A DNA stretch of 64,000 nucleotides from GCA-2720865 sp047630275 (GTDB taxonomy: Bacteria > Bdellovibrionota > Bacteriovoracia > Bacteriovoracales > Bacteriovoracaceae): the NCBI GenBank assembly GCA_047630275.1, contig JBLHVN010000001.1, forward strand, positions 186,001-250,000. The letters are read 5' to 3'. A program made the position numbers and the translations under genes. Below are positions 32,884 through 41,315 of the stretch, in pieces (within the stretch, counting starts at the first letter, position 1; every line of letters begins with the position of its first letter). The notes below the pieces were generated by a model, which had not been told where the DNA came from, ran no database searches, and saw only the letters and a list, made by a program, of their open reading frames with translations.

Positions 32884-33246
32884 TTATTTTAAAAATTTCT
32901 CAGCGTTCTTACTTTTTGGATCGATCTTGTCGCTGTTACCAGCTCCGTTGATCTCTGTAATAAGAAGGGCTGAATAATGTTGACGGTGTCCGTTCTTTCT
33001 TTTGTACATCCCTGGCTTTCTTACGAAAACAAGTTCCTTTCTAGAACGATCATGCTTGATTACTTTAGCAGTAACTTTTGCACCATCTACAGTAGGTAGA
33101 CCTACAACAGGCTTATCTCCACCGATGAATAAAACTTTATCTAACTCAACAGTAGAACCTGCTTCGTTATCTAATTTTTGAACATCAATTAAATCGCCAG
33201 CTTTAACTTTGTATTGGTGACCACCAATTTCAACAACTGCGTACAT
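32884..33246 (-). CDS. rplU: 50S ribosomal protein L21
   Basis: 120 residues from ATG 33246; GAGGAG lies seven bases upstream, and the ATG 18 bases earlier would displace this site and add six unusual residues. The conserved start MYAVVEIGGHQYKVKAGD is intact, as is VLFIGGDKPVVGLP and the C-terminal RNA-binding KRKNGHRQHYSALLITEI; the last ~17 residues form a charged extension. L21 binds 23S rRNA domain V. First gene of rplU-rpmA, with its own promoter and a structured leader upstream. Confidence 0.96.
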   Translation of the reverse strand: MYAVVEIGGHQYKVKAGDLIDVQKLDNEAGSTVELDKVLFIGGDKPVVGLPTVDGAKVTAKVIKHDRSRKELVFVRKPGMYKRKNGHRQHYSALLITEINGAGNSDKIDPKSKNAEKFLK

Positions 33247-33270
33247 ATTTCTTCTCCTCGACAAATCCCA

Positions 33271-33298
33271 GGGGCGCGTTCACGCTTTTGAAATCCCC
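33271..33298 (-). promoter_or_regulatory. Hairpin in the rplU leader
   Basis: GGGG (33271-33274) pairs with CCCC (33295-33298), enclosing a GCG/CGC stem with a four-base loop (33276-33285). It sits 25 bases before the L21 start, where ribosomal-protein leaders often bind their own product; autoregulation is inferred. Confidence 0.4.
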
Positions 33299-33331
33299 GG
33301 ACCTAGTCCTTATTGTGATCTTAAGGTAGGG

Positions 33332-33361
33332 AAAATAAGTCATTTTAGGGCCCTATGTCAA
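33332..33361 (-). promoter_or_regulatory. Predicted promoter of rplU-rpmA
   Basis: On the minus strand a perfect TTGACA (33356-33361) is followed after 18 bases by TATTTT (33332-33337). It gives a leader of about 80 bases before the L21 start. Confidence 0.6.
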
Positions 33362-33406
33362 GGAATAGACTGGTCTTGAAGTTTTTTGCCGCTCTGCGTA
33401 TTATGA

Positions 33407-33467
33407 TATCGGCAAGAATTGCCTCTGGCTTGGGCGAAAATCAAGGGCAATGGCCAGAATGCCGATA
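33407..33467 (+). repeat. Nested inverted repeats (structured leader) upstream of the 33478 gene
   Basis: TATCGGCA (33407-33414) pairs with TGCCGATA (33460-33467). Inside, TCTGGC pairs with GCCAGA, or alternatively ATTGCC with GGCAAT; the two inner stems exclude each other. The outer stem ends ten bases before the ATG at 33478, near the ribosome-binding area. Two competing folds in a leader suggest a regulatory element. Confidence 0.5.
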
Positions 33468-33477
33468 AACAAAGGGT

Positions 33478-34287
33478 ATGAGCGAGAAAAACTGGACTTA
33501 TTTTCAATATCAAAAAGAACAAGGGCTGCCGGTCTTTGTAAGGGTGGAGTTGCCTGAATTTGACGCAAGCCTACCGGTCTTTCTTCAGCAGATGGGTTTT
33601 CATGAACTAGAGAGCCAAGAGTCGCTGGCCCTTGAATCTACTTTGGACAGCCGGTTTAAGGGGAACCTCTTAACAATGAGGATTGCTGGACCATCAGTTT
33701 CAAGGCAGATCAATCAAGTGGCTGAAGGGGACCGTTATGGCTCTGAATGCATCACTCCTAAAGAAGGCTACAAAGTATACCGTTATAAATCCAAGGCCCT
33801 CTTGGTTTACTCTTTTGGGGTTAGCCAATGGGAAATGGGTTGTTTAAGTAATTTTGGTGAGGAATCAGCTTTTAGTGATTACCGCTGTATCATGAACCGT
33901 TATTTGAGTTGGGCCCTTGTTGGAGAGGGCATAGTGGGTTTTTGGGGAGTTCCTGTTGAAGAAGGAATGGTTGTATTAAGAAGAAAAGAATCCCAAAGCG
34001 AAGCGGTTTTTATTGATGTACGAGAAAATAGAATCTTCTCTATCGATGGCGTAGCTTCACTTAAATCAAATTTTACCATCTTAAGACTTGATAGTGTTCT
34101 TAAGGACAAGAATGTTCCCATGAGTAGGGAGGAGCTGATTTCTTTTCTTACGGTGAACTCAACGTTTTTTGACTATCAAGGACTCAATGTCCCTATTAGG
34201 CAGGCCATACAGAGCCTAGCTAAAGTCGTACAGGGAATCGTCCATCCGAGAGAGAGTTTCAAACCGCGCACTGACTTGTCTTTATAA
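33478..34287 (+). CDS. Cytoplasmic protein of unknown function
   Basis: 269 residues, no signal peptide or membrane segment. The ATG has only AAAGGG one base before it, so its Shine-Dalgarno spacing is poor; the structured leader just upstream may matter for initiation. The sequence looks like a globular alpha/beta protein, with ALLVYSFGVSQWEMGCLSNF and IVGFWGVPVEEGMVVLRRKE, followed by a C-terminal helical part (SREELISFLTVNSTFF). No family recognised. lgt starts 23 bases downstream, so they may be co-transcribed. Confidence 0.7.
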   Translation: MSEKNWTYFQYQKEQGLPVFVRVELPEFDASLPVFLQQMGFHELESQESLALESTLDSRFKGNLLTMRIAGPSVSRQINQVAEGDRYGSECITPKEGYKVYRYKSKALLVYSFGVSQWEMGCLSNFGEESAFSDYRCIMNRYLSWALVGEGIVGFWGVPVEEGMVVLRRKESQSEAVFIDVRENRIFSIDGVASLKSNFTILRLDSVLKDKNVPMSREELISFLTVNSTFFDYQGLNVPIRQAIQSLAKVVQGIVHPRESFKPRTDLSL

Positions 34288-34309
34288 GAATCCTTGTTAA
34301 CCTTATTTA

Positions 34310-35146
34310 ATGAATAATTACGTCGTAGATTTTGATCCCGTTATTTTTGGTATTGGTCCTTTAGAAGTTCGTTGGTACGGGCTTATGTATGTGGTTGGCT
34401 TTATCCTAGCTGGTCAGCTTTGCAAGGTTCTTATAAATAAGAATTTCTTTAAAGTGACTCCTGATAAGATTGATTCTCTTATAATGACGATGATCCTTTG
34501 TATGTTCTTAGGTGCAAGGTTTGCTTATGTTTTTATTTATAATTGGGATTATTATGGAAATCATTTAGATGAGCTTCTCTCTGTCTGGAAAGGTGGTTTA
34601 AGTTATCATGGCGCCCTGGCAGGATTACTTGTAGGGGGTCTAATCTTTTCTAAAAGAAATGGAATTAGCTGGGGTCAGACCATGGACGTGGTTGCTCTCT
34701 CTGGTGCTCAAGGAGTTTTCTTTGGAAGGATTGGTAATTTTCTCAATGGAGAACTTTACGGACGGACAACAGATTCCGCTTTTGGAATGATCTTTCCCGG
34801 TGGTGGTCCTTACCCTCGCCATGCATCTCAATTATACGAAGGAGTCTTAGAGGGATTAGTCCTTTGGTTGATACTTTGGTTCATGTTTAAAAGGGTAAAG
34901 CACTATGGAGTCATCGCAGCGACTTATGTTATAGGTTATGGCTTTTTTAGGTTTGTGGTGGAGTACGCCAGAGAAGCCGATAAGCAATTAGGTTATTACT
35001 TTGGTGGCACGCTAACCATGGGACAAATTCTTTGTTCAATAATGATGATCTCTGGTGCGATTGCATTAGTCTTGATAAAAAAGAAAGCAGAAGTTATAGA
35101 TTGGAGCCCCTCTGCAGGGAATCTTGAAGACTCGAAGCAGAGTTAA
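34310..35146 (+). CDS. lgt: Phosphatidylglycerol-prolipoprotein diacylglyceryl transferase
   Basis: 278 residues with seven membrane segments. Lgt attaches diacylglycerol to the lipobox Cys of prolipoproteins in the inner membrane, the first step of lipoprotein maturation. Signature segments are FGIGPLEVRWYGLMYVVGF, GGLSYHGALAGLL with the conserved H, the family signature GRIGNFLNGELYGR, and YPRHASQLYEGVLEG. No clear Shine-Dalgarno sequence precedes the ATG. The lipoproteins encoded in this window (for example 23126, 37161, 58466) would be substrates. Its last 53 bases overlap the convergent gene at 35094. Confidence 0.96.
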   Translation: MNNYVVDFDPVIFGIGPLEVRWYGLMYVVGFILAGQLCKVLINKNFFKVTPDKIDSLIMTMILCMFLGARFAYVFIYNWDYYGNHLDELLSVWKGGLSYHGALAGLLVGGLIFSKRNGISWGQTMDVVALSGAQGVFFGRIGNFLNGELYGRTTDSAFGMIFPGGGPYPRHASQLYEGVLEGLVLWLILWFMFKRVKHYGVIAATYVIGYGFFRFVVEYAREADKQLGYYFGGTLTMGQILCSIMMISGAIALVLIKKKAEVIDWSPSAGNLEDSKQS

Positions 35147-35654
35147 ACTGATCAACTAGTTTCTTATAATTATTCATTCCCGATGGAGGCTTACTTAGGG
35201 CCTCCGAGTAGTAGATGGGAAAACATGTGATGGTGCATGTTCCAGAATAGACATAATCAATCCCCTTTTTATTTTCCCATTTATAAAGAGCATTGTTCTC
35301 AATTCTAAAATACTTATCCTGTTTTCCAATCCTATTGATAATACTTTCATGAAAAATGTCATGAAGAAAGTAAGTAGGTAGGCGAGCATAATAATCGACT
35401 ACTTTGTCTTCAAAAATTTGAACAAAGACGGGAAACTTATATCTAATCTGAGCTACGTAGTACTTGAGGATTATTGTCTTATTGCTCTTCTTCCAAACCT
35501 CACCTTTACCATAAGCCTTTTCAAAGGCAGCCCGTGGTGTTCCGGGCTTAAAGACCTTTAATGAATCTAGAGAGAAATTGTAATTAGCAGGGGTCACCTC
35601 TGCTATGAGAAGAGTAGGGGTTAATAAGAAAAAAAATAAAACAATCTTTCGCAT
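35094..35654 (-). CDS. Secreted protein of unknown function
   Basis: 186 residues with signal peptide MRKIVLFFFLLTPTLLIAEV. The mature protein begins with a possible SmpA/BamE-like turn, SLKVFKPGTPRAAFEKAYGK, where GTPRAAFEKAYG resembles the G-x-x-x-x-x-V-x-x-x-x-G pattern of BamE-type folds; the rest is beta-rich with two cysteines in GTCTITCFPIYY. Family is not certain. Its 3' end overlaps the end of lgt by 53 bases, so the two mRNAs would be complementary there. Confidence 0.65.
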   Translation of the reverse strand: MRKIVLFFFLLTPTLLIAEVTPANYNFSLDSLKVFKPGTPRAAFEKAYGKGEVWKKSNKTIILKYYVAQIRYKFPVFVQIFEDKVVDYYARLPTYFLHDIFHESIINRIGKQDKYFRIENNALYKWENKKGIDYVYSGTCTITCFPIYYSEALSKPPSGMNNYKKLVDQFNSASSLQDSLQRGSNL

Positions 35655-35749
35655 CCTGTAACAAGCCCCTTGCTGCTATAATAATCAGCAGTTATTAAAT
35701 TTTATCAGAAATTCGTGTCAGTTTGTGATTCGTATTAAAGGGGAAAGAA

Positions 35750-36997
35750 ATGTCTTCCGCAGCTTCAAAGAAGGACGCTACGAGAATTGGTATCGCCATG
35801 GTTCTCGGTCTTATTATAGGTATGATCCTGTTTAAAACGGGGCAAGGTGATCTTGTATCCTATGTAAAACCAATTGGTACTATCTTTATTCGCCTATTGA
35901 AGATGATGATTGTTCCCCTTGTTCTCTCTTCAATTTATATGTCTATGGTCAACCTTGGAACACCTGAGCAATTAGGGTCTATGGGAAGAAAGGCTATGGG
36001 TTACTACTTTGTTACTACGGCCATTGCGGTTATGTTTGGTCTGATCTTTGTTAACTTGATCAACCCTGGCGTTGGGGCGGATCTTGGGACTCAAGGTCTT
36101 GAAGGACTTTCAGCTTCTATGTCTGAGAGAGTTCAAAGTAATGAAGGCTTATGGAAGACTGTTATCGGCGTCATCGTTGATGCTATTCCTACCAATCCTT
36201 TTGGGGCCATGGCCAATTCAACTATCCTTCAGGTGATTGTCTTTTCCATTATGCTTGGTTGGGCAACTCTTTATCATATGAAAGAAAGTGAACCTATTAC
36301 TAAGTTTATGGGAGCTCTAGAACATCTATCACTTGTGATGGTTAACGGGATTATGAAGTTTGCTCCTATAGGTATCTTTGTCCTTATGTTAGATGTGATG
36401 GCCAAGTCAGGAACTGGAGCCTTAGTCTCATTATCAAAATATATTTTAACTGTTCTTGTGGGACTTCTTTGTCATGCTTGCTTTTTAATGTTCATTGCTA
36501 GCTGGAGGCTAAAGAAATCACCTCTTTTTATTTTAAGAGGAATCTTTCCTGCTCTAATGACAGCTTTTTCTACTTCTTCCTCAGCAGCAACTTTACCCAT
36601 CACAATGAAGTCTGTTGAAGAGAATCTAGGTGTTCATAATGAAACGGCAAAGTTTGTTCTTCCACTTGGCGCCACTGTTAATATGGATGGGACGGCATTA
36701 TACGAATCGGTTGCGGCGATCTTTATCGCTCAAGCTTATGGAATTGACTTAAGTATTGGTCAGCAGATGATCATCTTTATGACAGCGTCTTTAGCTGCCA
36801 TTGGTGCAGCGGCTATTCCTGGAGCGGGGCTAATTACAATGTCTATTGTTCTTGGGGCTGTAGGACTTCCTCTTGAAGGTATTGGTCTTATCCTAGCTGT
36901 GGATAGACTGCTTGATATGTTCAGAACGACAGTTAACGTTTTTGGTGACGCAGTCGGAACAATTGTGGTGGATAGTTACCTTGACCGCGAAGGCTAG
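35750..36997 (+). CDS. Dicarboxylate/amino acid:cation symporter (DAACS/GltP family)
   Basis: 415 residues with about eight membrane spans plus re-entrant loops. The substrate site is complete: the serine-rich first hairpin FSTSSSAATLPIT, the LPLGATVNMDGTALYE motif (N-M-D-G-T), IPGAGLITM in the second hairpin, and the DRLLDMFRTTVNVFGDA helix with the conserved Asp and Arg region. These transporters couple uptake of glutamate, aspartate or C4-dicarboxylates to sodium or protons. AAAGGGG precedes the ATG. Which substrate is used cannot be decided by eye. Monocistronic. Confidence 0.92.
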   Translation: MSSAASKKDATRIGIAMVLGLIIGMILFKTGQGDLVSYVKPIGTIFIRLLKMMIVPLVLSSIYMSMVNLGTPEQLGSMGRKAMGYYFVTTAIAVMFGLIFVNLINPGVGADLGTQGLEGLSASMSERVQSNEGLWKTVIGVIVDAIPTNPFGAMANSTILQVIVFSIMLGWATLYHMKESEPITKFMGALEHLSLVMVNGIMKFAPIGIFVLMLDVMAKSGTGALVSLSKYILTVLVGLLCHACFLMFIASWRLKKSPLFILRGIFPALMTAFSTSSSAATLPITMKSVEENLGVHNETAKFVLPLGATVNMDGTALYESVAAIFIAQAYGIDLSIGQQMIIFMTASLAAIGAAAIPGAGLITMSIVLGAVGLPLEGIGLILAVDRLLDMFRTTVNVFGDAVGTIVVDSYLDREG

Positions 36998-37086
36998 GGC
37001 TTATGGGCCTCTACCAAAAAAAGTTGTCAGATTTTAAGGACTTAGAGCTTTCTAAGTGGGTAGAACTTGGCTAAAATGCCTGTTGT

Positions 37087-37115
37087 TTGACCAGTTTTTA
37101 CAGAGGTGGGACAAT
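37087..37115 (+). promoter_or_regulatory. Predicted promoter of the lytic transglycosylase gene
   Basis: TTGACC (37087-37092) and GACAAT (37110-37115) with a 17-base spacer, 46 bases before the ATG at 37161. Confidence 0.5.
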
Positions 37116-37160
37116 AGTAGATCTGGAAAATGGACATTCCAGAACCAAATAAGGACTTAT

Positions 37161-38675
37161 ATGCGTAATCGTAATTTCAAATCTTTAGCTCTTCTCGTGA
37201 TTCTTCCAGCTCTATTGGTGAGCTGTGCTAGTCATAAGAAAGATGTTCAAGATCCTGAAACCTATGAAAAGAATATTTCAAAGAACATGCAAAATGCCCT
37301 TGATGCTCAAAGGCAAGCTCTTGTTCAAAAGAATGATTCTCAGATTATTGGTTCTGCGGAAATTACTTCTCCAGATAAGCATAAAACGAAGACTTACTTT
37401 CTTTATGGAGCCGAGCATTTAAATTTAGAAAATTACTATTTTGATATTCCTGTTGTTTATAATAAGAGTGTTAAGAAATGGATAAAATATTTTTCAAACA
37501 GAGGCCGAGGCTTCTTTGAAAGATACTCGGGCAGAGCAGGAAGATATGCACCCCTACTTGGAAAGATCTTAGAAGATCATGGTCTTCCTAGAGACCTTAT
37601 CTTCTTAGCAATGGCTGAAAGTGGCTTTCAAAATAAAGCTAAAAGTTGGGCCCGGGCCGTGGGTCCTTGGCAGTTCATGCCTTTTACAGGTAAGCGTTTT
37701 AACTTAAAGATTGATTGGTATGTGGATGAAAGAAGAGATCCCATTAAGGCAACCATCGCCGCTTCAAAGTACTTAACTAAACTCTTTAAAGACTTTGGTT
37801 CGTGGGAGCTAGCGGCCGCTGGTTATAATGCTGGTGAAGGCAAGATGGGTCGAGCAATCCGCCGCTATAAGACTGAGAACTTTTGGAAGATTGCTAAGGG
37901 AAGATACTTAAAGCCTGAAACAAAGAATTATGTTCCTAAGATTATGGCCCTCGCTATAATTGGGAAGAACTTAAACTCTTTTGGCTTTGGAGACATTGTC
38001 TTCAGTGAGCCTTTAGACTTTGAAGAAATTGAACTACCAGGAAATACAGATTTAATGAAAGTGGCTAAGGCCATTGACGTAGAATTTGAAGAAATTCAAA
38101 GGCTAAACCCAGAGATCTTAAGATGGTTTACTCCACCTAATGTTGAAAGCTATCGTTTAAGAATTCCTGTTGGTTATCAAGTGGCTTGGAGCAGGTGCTG
38201 TGAATCAAAAGATGAAGTAAAGTCTTTTGCAGCAACTGATTTTAGAACTTATAAAGTAAGAGGCAGAAACGCTCGTCTTTCTGACGTTGCTAGAAAGTAT
38301 AAGATTAAGAAGCCTTATGTTTTAGAAGCTTTAAATCCAGGTTTAAAAAGTAACTCTAGGCTTAAATCAGGTCAGCAAATAATTCTTCCTTTTAGAGATG
38401 CTCAAAACATTAAGGCCAATATGTATGCTGATCTTTATGAAAGACCTAGAAAGAGCGTAAGGCGGCATCGAGCTTATAGAAAGAGAATCAATATCGCTAA
38501 GAGAAGAGGAAAGAGGATCTCTAACCCGCAGGTTTATTATACTGTTAAGAAAGGTGACTCACTTTGGACTGTGGCCAGAAAGAATGGCCTTCAGTTAAAT
38601 GACCTTATTGCTTCAAACCTGAAACTGTTAAAGCGCCGCATGATTAGACCGGGTGATCGCTTAGCTGTGCGTTAA
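37161..38675 (+). CDS. mltD: Membrane-bound lytic murein transglycosylase D-like lipoprotein with LysM domains
   Basis: 504 residues from ATG 37161 (AAGGA six bases upstream), chosen because it opens a lipoprotein signal with lipobox LVSC (Cys22). The SLT domain (residues ~125-280) has the catalytic Glu in LAMAESGFQ, GPWQFMPFTGKRF, DERRDPIKATIAASKYL and AAAGYNAGEGKMGRA. LysM-type peptidoglycan-binding modules follow: one around 370-415 (YKVRGRNARLSDVARKYKI) and a well-formed one at the C-terminus (YYTVKKGDSLWTVARKNGL). The enzyme cleaves glycan strands non-hydrolytically, forming anhydromuropeptides. Own promoter and terminator. Confidence 0.92.
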   Translation: MRNRNFKSLALLVILPALLVSCASHKKDVQDPETYEKNISKNMQNALDAQRQALVQKNDSQIIGSAEITSPDKHKTKTYFLYGAEHLNLENYYFDIPVVYNKSVKKWIKYFSNRGRGFFERYSGRAGRYAPLLGKILEDHGLPRDLIFLAMAESGFQNKAKSWARAVGPWQFMPFTGKRFNLKIDWYVDERRDPIKATIAASKYLTKLFKDFGSWELAAAGYNAGEGKMGRAIRRYKTENFWKIAKGRYLKPETKNYVPKIMALAIIGKNLNSFGFGDIVFSEPLDFEEIELPGNTDLMKVAKAIDVEFEEIQRLNPEILRWFTPPNVESYRLRIPVGYQVAWSRCCESKDEVKSFAATDFRTYKVRGRNARLSDVARKYKIKKPYVLEALNPGLKSNSRLKSGQQIILPFRDAQNIKANMYADLYERPRKSVRRHRAYRKRINIAKRRGKRISNPQVYYTVKKGDSLWTVARKNGLQLNDLIASNLKLLKRRMIRPGDRLAVR

Positions 38676-38698
38676 TAAAAGAATCAACTAACTATAGA

Positions 38699-38726
38699 GA
38701 AAGACGAAGCCTGCTTCGTCTTTTTT
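38699..38726 (+). terminator. Intrinsic terminator of the transglycosylase gene
   Basis: AAGACGAAG, loop CCTG, CTTCGTCTT and a T-run, a perfect 9-bp stem, about 25 bases after the stop. Confidence 0.88.
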
Positions 38727-38778
38727 ATTCCAAAAACCCAAGCTCCATAAAGAAATAGAAAATAAAGCCTAAGAATTC

Positions 38779-38807
38779 TTGATAGGCCTTGTCCTTGTTT
38801 GTAGTAT
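38779..38807 (+). promoter_or_regulatory. Predicted promoter of the 38838 gene
   Basis: TTGATA (38779-38784), 17-base spacer, TAGTAT (38802-38807); 30 bases before the ATG. Confidence 0.5.
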
Positions 38808-38837
38808 TGAGTCACACAACGAAATAGGGGCAAAGCT

Positions 38838-39977
38838 ATGAGCTTTAGTGACATCCGCGCACTTAAAAAAGAAGAATCAAACGAAACTGTATCAAGATTT
38901 GTAAGGCACCTCGTCGTAGGGGAAGACCTCTACTCTGTAGCCTTATATAAGTCTTTATTAGAAAAATTTGGAAACGAAGAGGTTCAACTGCTTTGTCAGT
39001 CAGAGCTTTCTCCCTTAGAAATCCTACCAAAAGGACCATCGTCTTTAAGAGGGCAAGTAAATATAGAATCCTTTAAGAAGCTCTTTCCTAATATTGAAAT
39101 CAAAGAAGTAGAAGGAGAAGCAGAGTATTTTAAAGAACAAGAATTTAGAAAATTTAGCGGAAGAGGAAAGCCTGAAGCCCTTCTTTGGGGAGAGGCCTAC
39201 TTTAAAGAGCCACGAGCTGATATAGACCTAAGTCAAATCTATCCTTTCATTAACGATCTAGAATTCTTCAAGAACCTCAATGAAAAGAAATGGGACAATA
39301 CCTTAACGGGCCTAACCCAAGTTCAGAGCACAGACCTTATTGAGAACTCAAGTTGGTCTCTTAAGACTTCTAATGGTGAAGAGCTTAATTGTGAGAAGCT
39401 TTATTGGGGTGCTGGTCCTCAGAGTTTTCTAAATCATTATGAAGATAAGAATAAACTAGGTGATAAGTTTATAGAGTTTTGTGAATCAACAATCACTCCT
39501 GCCAGTCTTTATATTAAGTTTATCTTTGAAGAGAATATTACTGATAAAACAGAAACAATCTTTGTTCCTTTAAGTTATACCCACGAATGGGGTCACTTTA
39601 TTGGCGAGTTTGGTGATGTAGACGGCAAGCAATCAATAGAATTTGTTCTTCATATTGATATTAATCAGCAAAATGAAGAGGATATTTCTAGAAAAATTCG
39701 CCTTTTAAAGCGTCATATTGAAAAAATATTTAAAAAATCGAAAAAAGTTTCATGTGAAGAATTCATCACTTTAGATAAGAATAGCCCCTGTCCAAATATT
39801 GACGACAGCCTCTATCAAGAGGCGAAAGACAGCGTTAAAAATCTTCATTTAGTTAGCGTTAATGGTCCGTTTGAAGATAGTGCCCCTATGCAAACAATCT
39901 TCGAAGATTCCGAATGCGCCCCGACTCATTTGATGCGAGCGCTTGCAAGACAAAAGGAAATCGTAGGTCAACTCTAA
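38838..39977 (+). CDS. Protein of unknown function, resembling a degenerate dinucleotide-binding oxidoreductase
   Basis: 379 residues, no signal peptide or membrane segment. Residues ~22-55 (RHLVVGEDLYSVALYKSLLE, then VQLLCQSE) have the beta-turn-helix-beta outline of an FAD/NAD-binding Rossmann fold, but the glycines of GxGxxG are replaced (G-E-D-L-Y-S). A second FAD-protein-like element is CEKLYWGAGPQSFL (~residue 190). The rest (IYPFINDLEFF, YTHEWGHFIGEFGD) matches nothing I know. It could be a non-enzymatic relative of flavin amine oxidases; this is weak inference. A good promoter lies upstream; GGGG lies eight bases before the ATG. Confidence 0.65.
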   Translation: MSFSDIRALKKEESNETVSRFVRHLVVGEDLYSVALYKSLLEKFGNEEVQLLCQSELSPLEILPKGPSSLRGQVNIESFKKLFPNIEIKEVEGEAEYFKEQEFRKFSGRGKPEALLWGEAYFKEPRADIDLSQIYPFINDLEFFKNLNEKKWDNTLTGLTQVQSTDLIENSSWSLKTSNGEELNCEKLYWGAGPQSFLNHYEDKNKLGDKFIEFCESTITPASLYIKFIFEENITDKTETIFVPLSYTHEWGHFIGEFGDVDGKQSIEFVLHIDINQQNEEDISRKIRLLKRHIEKIFKKSKKVSCEEFITLDKNSPCPNIDDSLYQEAKDSVKNLHLVSVNGPFEDSAPMQTIFEDSECAPTHLMRALARQKEIVGQL

Positions 39978-40007
39978 TAGGAGAGTGAATTTTTTTACTC
40001 CAATGTG

Positions 40008-40036
40008 TTGACATTTATGGCCTTGCCTCTGAAAAT
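40008..40036 (+). promoter_or_regulatory. Candidate promoter of the 40137 outer-membrane protein gene
   Basis: A perfect TTGACA (40008-40013), 17-base spacer, and GAAAAT (40031-40036, 4 of 6). A TAGAAT nearby has too long a spacer. Leader of ~95 bases. Confidence 0.4.
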
Positions 40037-40136
40037 TAGAATAATAATTAAAGTACAAAAAAAGTTTTAGAAATAACTAAACTTGGTTTTACAAAAGTTG
40101 GATGTAATTCCAATCATACTTCAAGGAGAAGATTTA

Positions 40137-41285
40137 ATGAAAAGATCATTATTAATCGCAACCGGACTAGTGCTTCTCTCTACTAGTGCCTTTGCAACAA
40201 AAACAAGAATGACGGCTCTTGGTCAGGACGCTGCTAACGGTTCACGTTACATCGATGACACAAGAAACGTATTTAGAAACGCTGCTCATGCAGGATCAAC
40301 TACAAATTATGTAGTTTCTGAATGGGGAAATCTTGGATCAACTGCTGAAGGTGGTTTTTTCAAAGAAGCTGGTTCATTTAACTACGGTGTTTATTTAAAC
40401 AGCCGTAACGATGCTCAAAACGGAAACAACGGTGCTTCACTTGGTACAACTGGTACTGATTATGCCGGTGTTGGTGCTTTTGGTGCTGACTTTTCAGCTG
40501 CTGGAGCAAATCGTTCAGATGATATTGATCTCTTTTTCGCAGGAGACATGGGATTTCAGTGGGGAGCTAGAATTGGTTACTCATCTTCAGATACTAAAGC
40601 AGCTGCTGCTGGATCTAAAGAGCAAACTCATGATGGTATGAGCCTAGGTGCTGGTGCCGTTTTTGGTGACATCGAAGCTTCTGTTAACTTTGTACTTAAA
40701 GATGAGTACGCAGGTTCAACTTCAACTTCAAACGATAAGCTTGAAGGTGACAAGATGGATATCAATGTTGCTTACAACTGGGGAAGCTGGACATTCTTTG
40801 GAGATTACGATTCAAGAGGTGCTGATTATACTTCTGGAACAAAAGCTGAAACTTCACGTTCAACTATCACTCTTGGTGCTGGTCATACTCATGAAGTTTC
40901 TTCAACTGCAAGAATCTATACTGATATTACTTATAACAACACTAAAGGAACTCATAAGGCCGCTGCTGCGACTGTTGAGTCTGAGCGTAAGACAAGCAAC
41001 CTACAGGTTAACTTAGGTTTCGAAGCTGATGCTACTTCATGGCTAACTTGGAGAGGTTCTATCCGTCAGAATGTTCTTATGGATAAGACTGAAACAAAAA
41101 CAGCTCCTGCTACTACAAGTTCTGAGACAAACGGTACTTCAACTACGCTAAATGCTGGTGCAACTCTTAACTTTGGTAAGCTAAAAGTTGACGGTACAAT
41201 CGGTACTGCTACTGGTGCTGCTGGTGCAGGTGGATTATCTACAGATGCTCTACTTACACAAGTTGCTCTTCATTACTGGTTCTAA
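40137..41285 (+). CDS. Outer-membrane beta-barrel (porin-like) protein
   Basis: 382 residues from ATG 40137 (AAGGAG seven bases upstream). Signal peptide MKRSLLIATGLVLLSTSAFA. The mature part is rich in Gly, Ala, Ser, Thr and aromatics, with alternating strand patterns such as FGADFSAAGANRSDDIDLFF, SWTFFGDYDSRG and WLTWRGSIRQNVLM, and ends LLTQVALHYWF with terminal Phe, the classical Bam-recognition signal of trimeric porin-like barrels. Codon choice is more uniform than in its neighbours, suggesting high expression. A porin or major outer-membrane protein is likely, but the specific family is not recognised. A strong terminator follows. Confidence 0.8.
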   Translation: MKRSLLIATGLVLLSTSAFATKTRMTALGQDAANGSRYIDDTRNVFRNAAHAGSTTNYVVSEWGNLGSTAEGGFFKEAGSFNYGVYLNSRNDAQNGNNGASLGTTGTDYAGVGAFGADFSAAGANRSDDIDLFFAGDMGFQWGARIGYSSSDTKAAAAGSKEQTHDGMSLGAGAVFGDIEASVNFVLKDEYAGSTSTSNDKLEGDKMDINVAYNWGSWTFFGDYDSRGADYTSGTKAETSRSTITLGAGHTHEVSSTARIYTDITYNNTKGTHKAAAATVESERKTSNLQVNLGFEADATSWLTWRGSIRQNVLMDKTETKTAPATTSSETNGTSTTLNAGATLNFGKLKVDGTIGTATGAAGAGGLSTDALLTQVALHYWF

Positions 41286-41315
41286 TCTCTTAATTTAAAG
41301 ATTAAATCATAATAA

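Noticed and set aside
37003..37074. 23-codon frame after the symporter gene (MGLYQKKLSDFKDLELSKWV...)
   Set aside because: Only a weak AGGG-like site precedes it and its middle is a 7-bp hairpin (ACTTAGA/TCTAAGT); too little evidence for a gene.
40411..41016. Two Leu-rich plus-strand open frames inside the porin-like gene
   Set aside because: They lie in a shifted frame of a gene with strong codon regularity (GGT/GCT/ACT), which produces Leu/Gln-rich shadow frames. No ribosome sites of their own.
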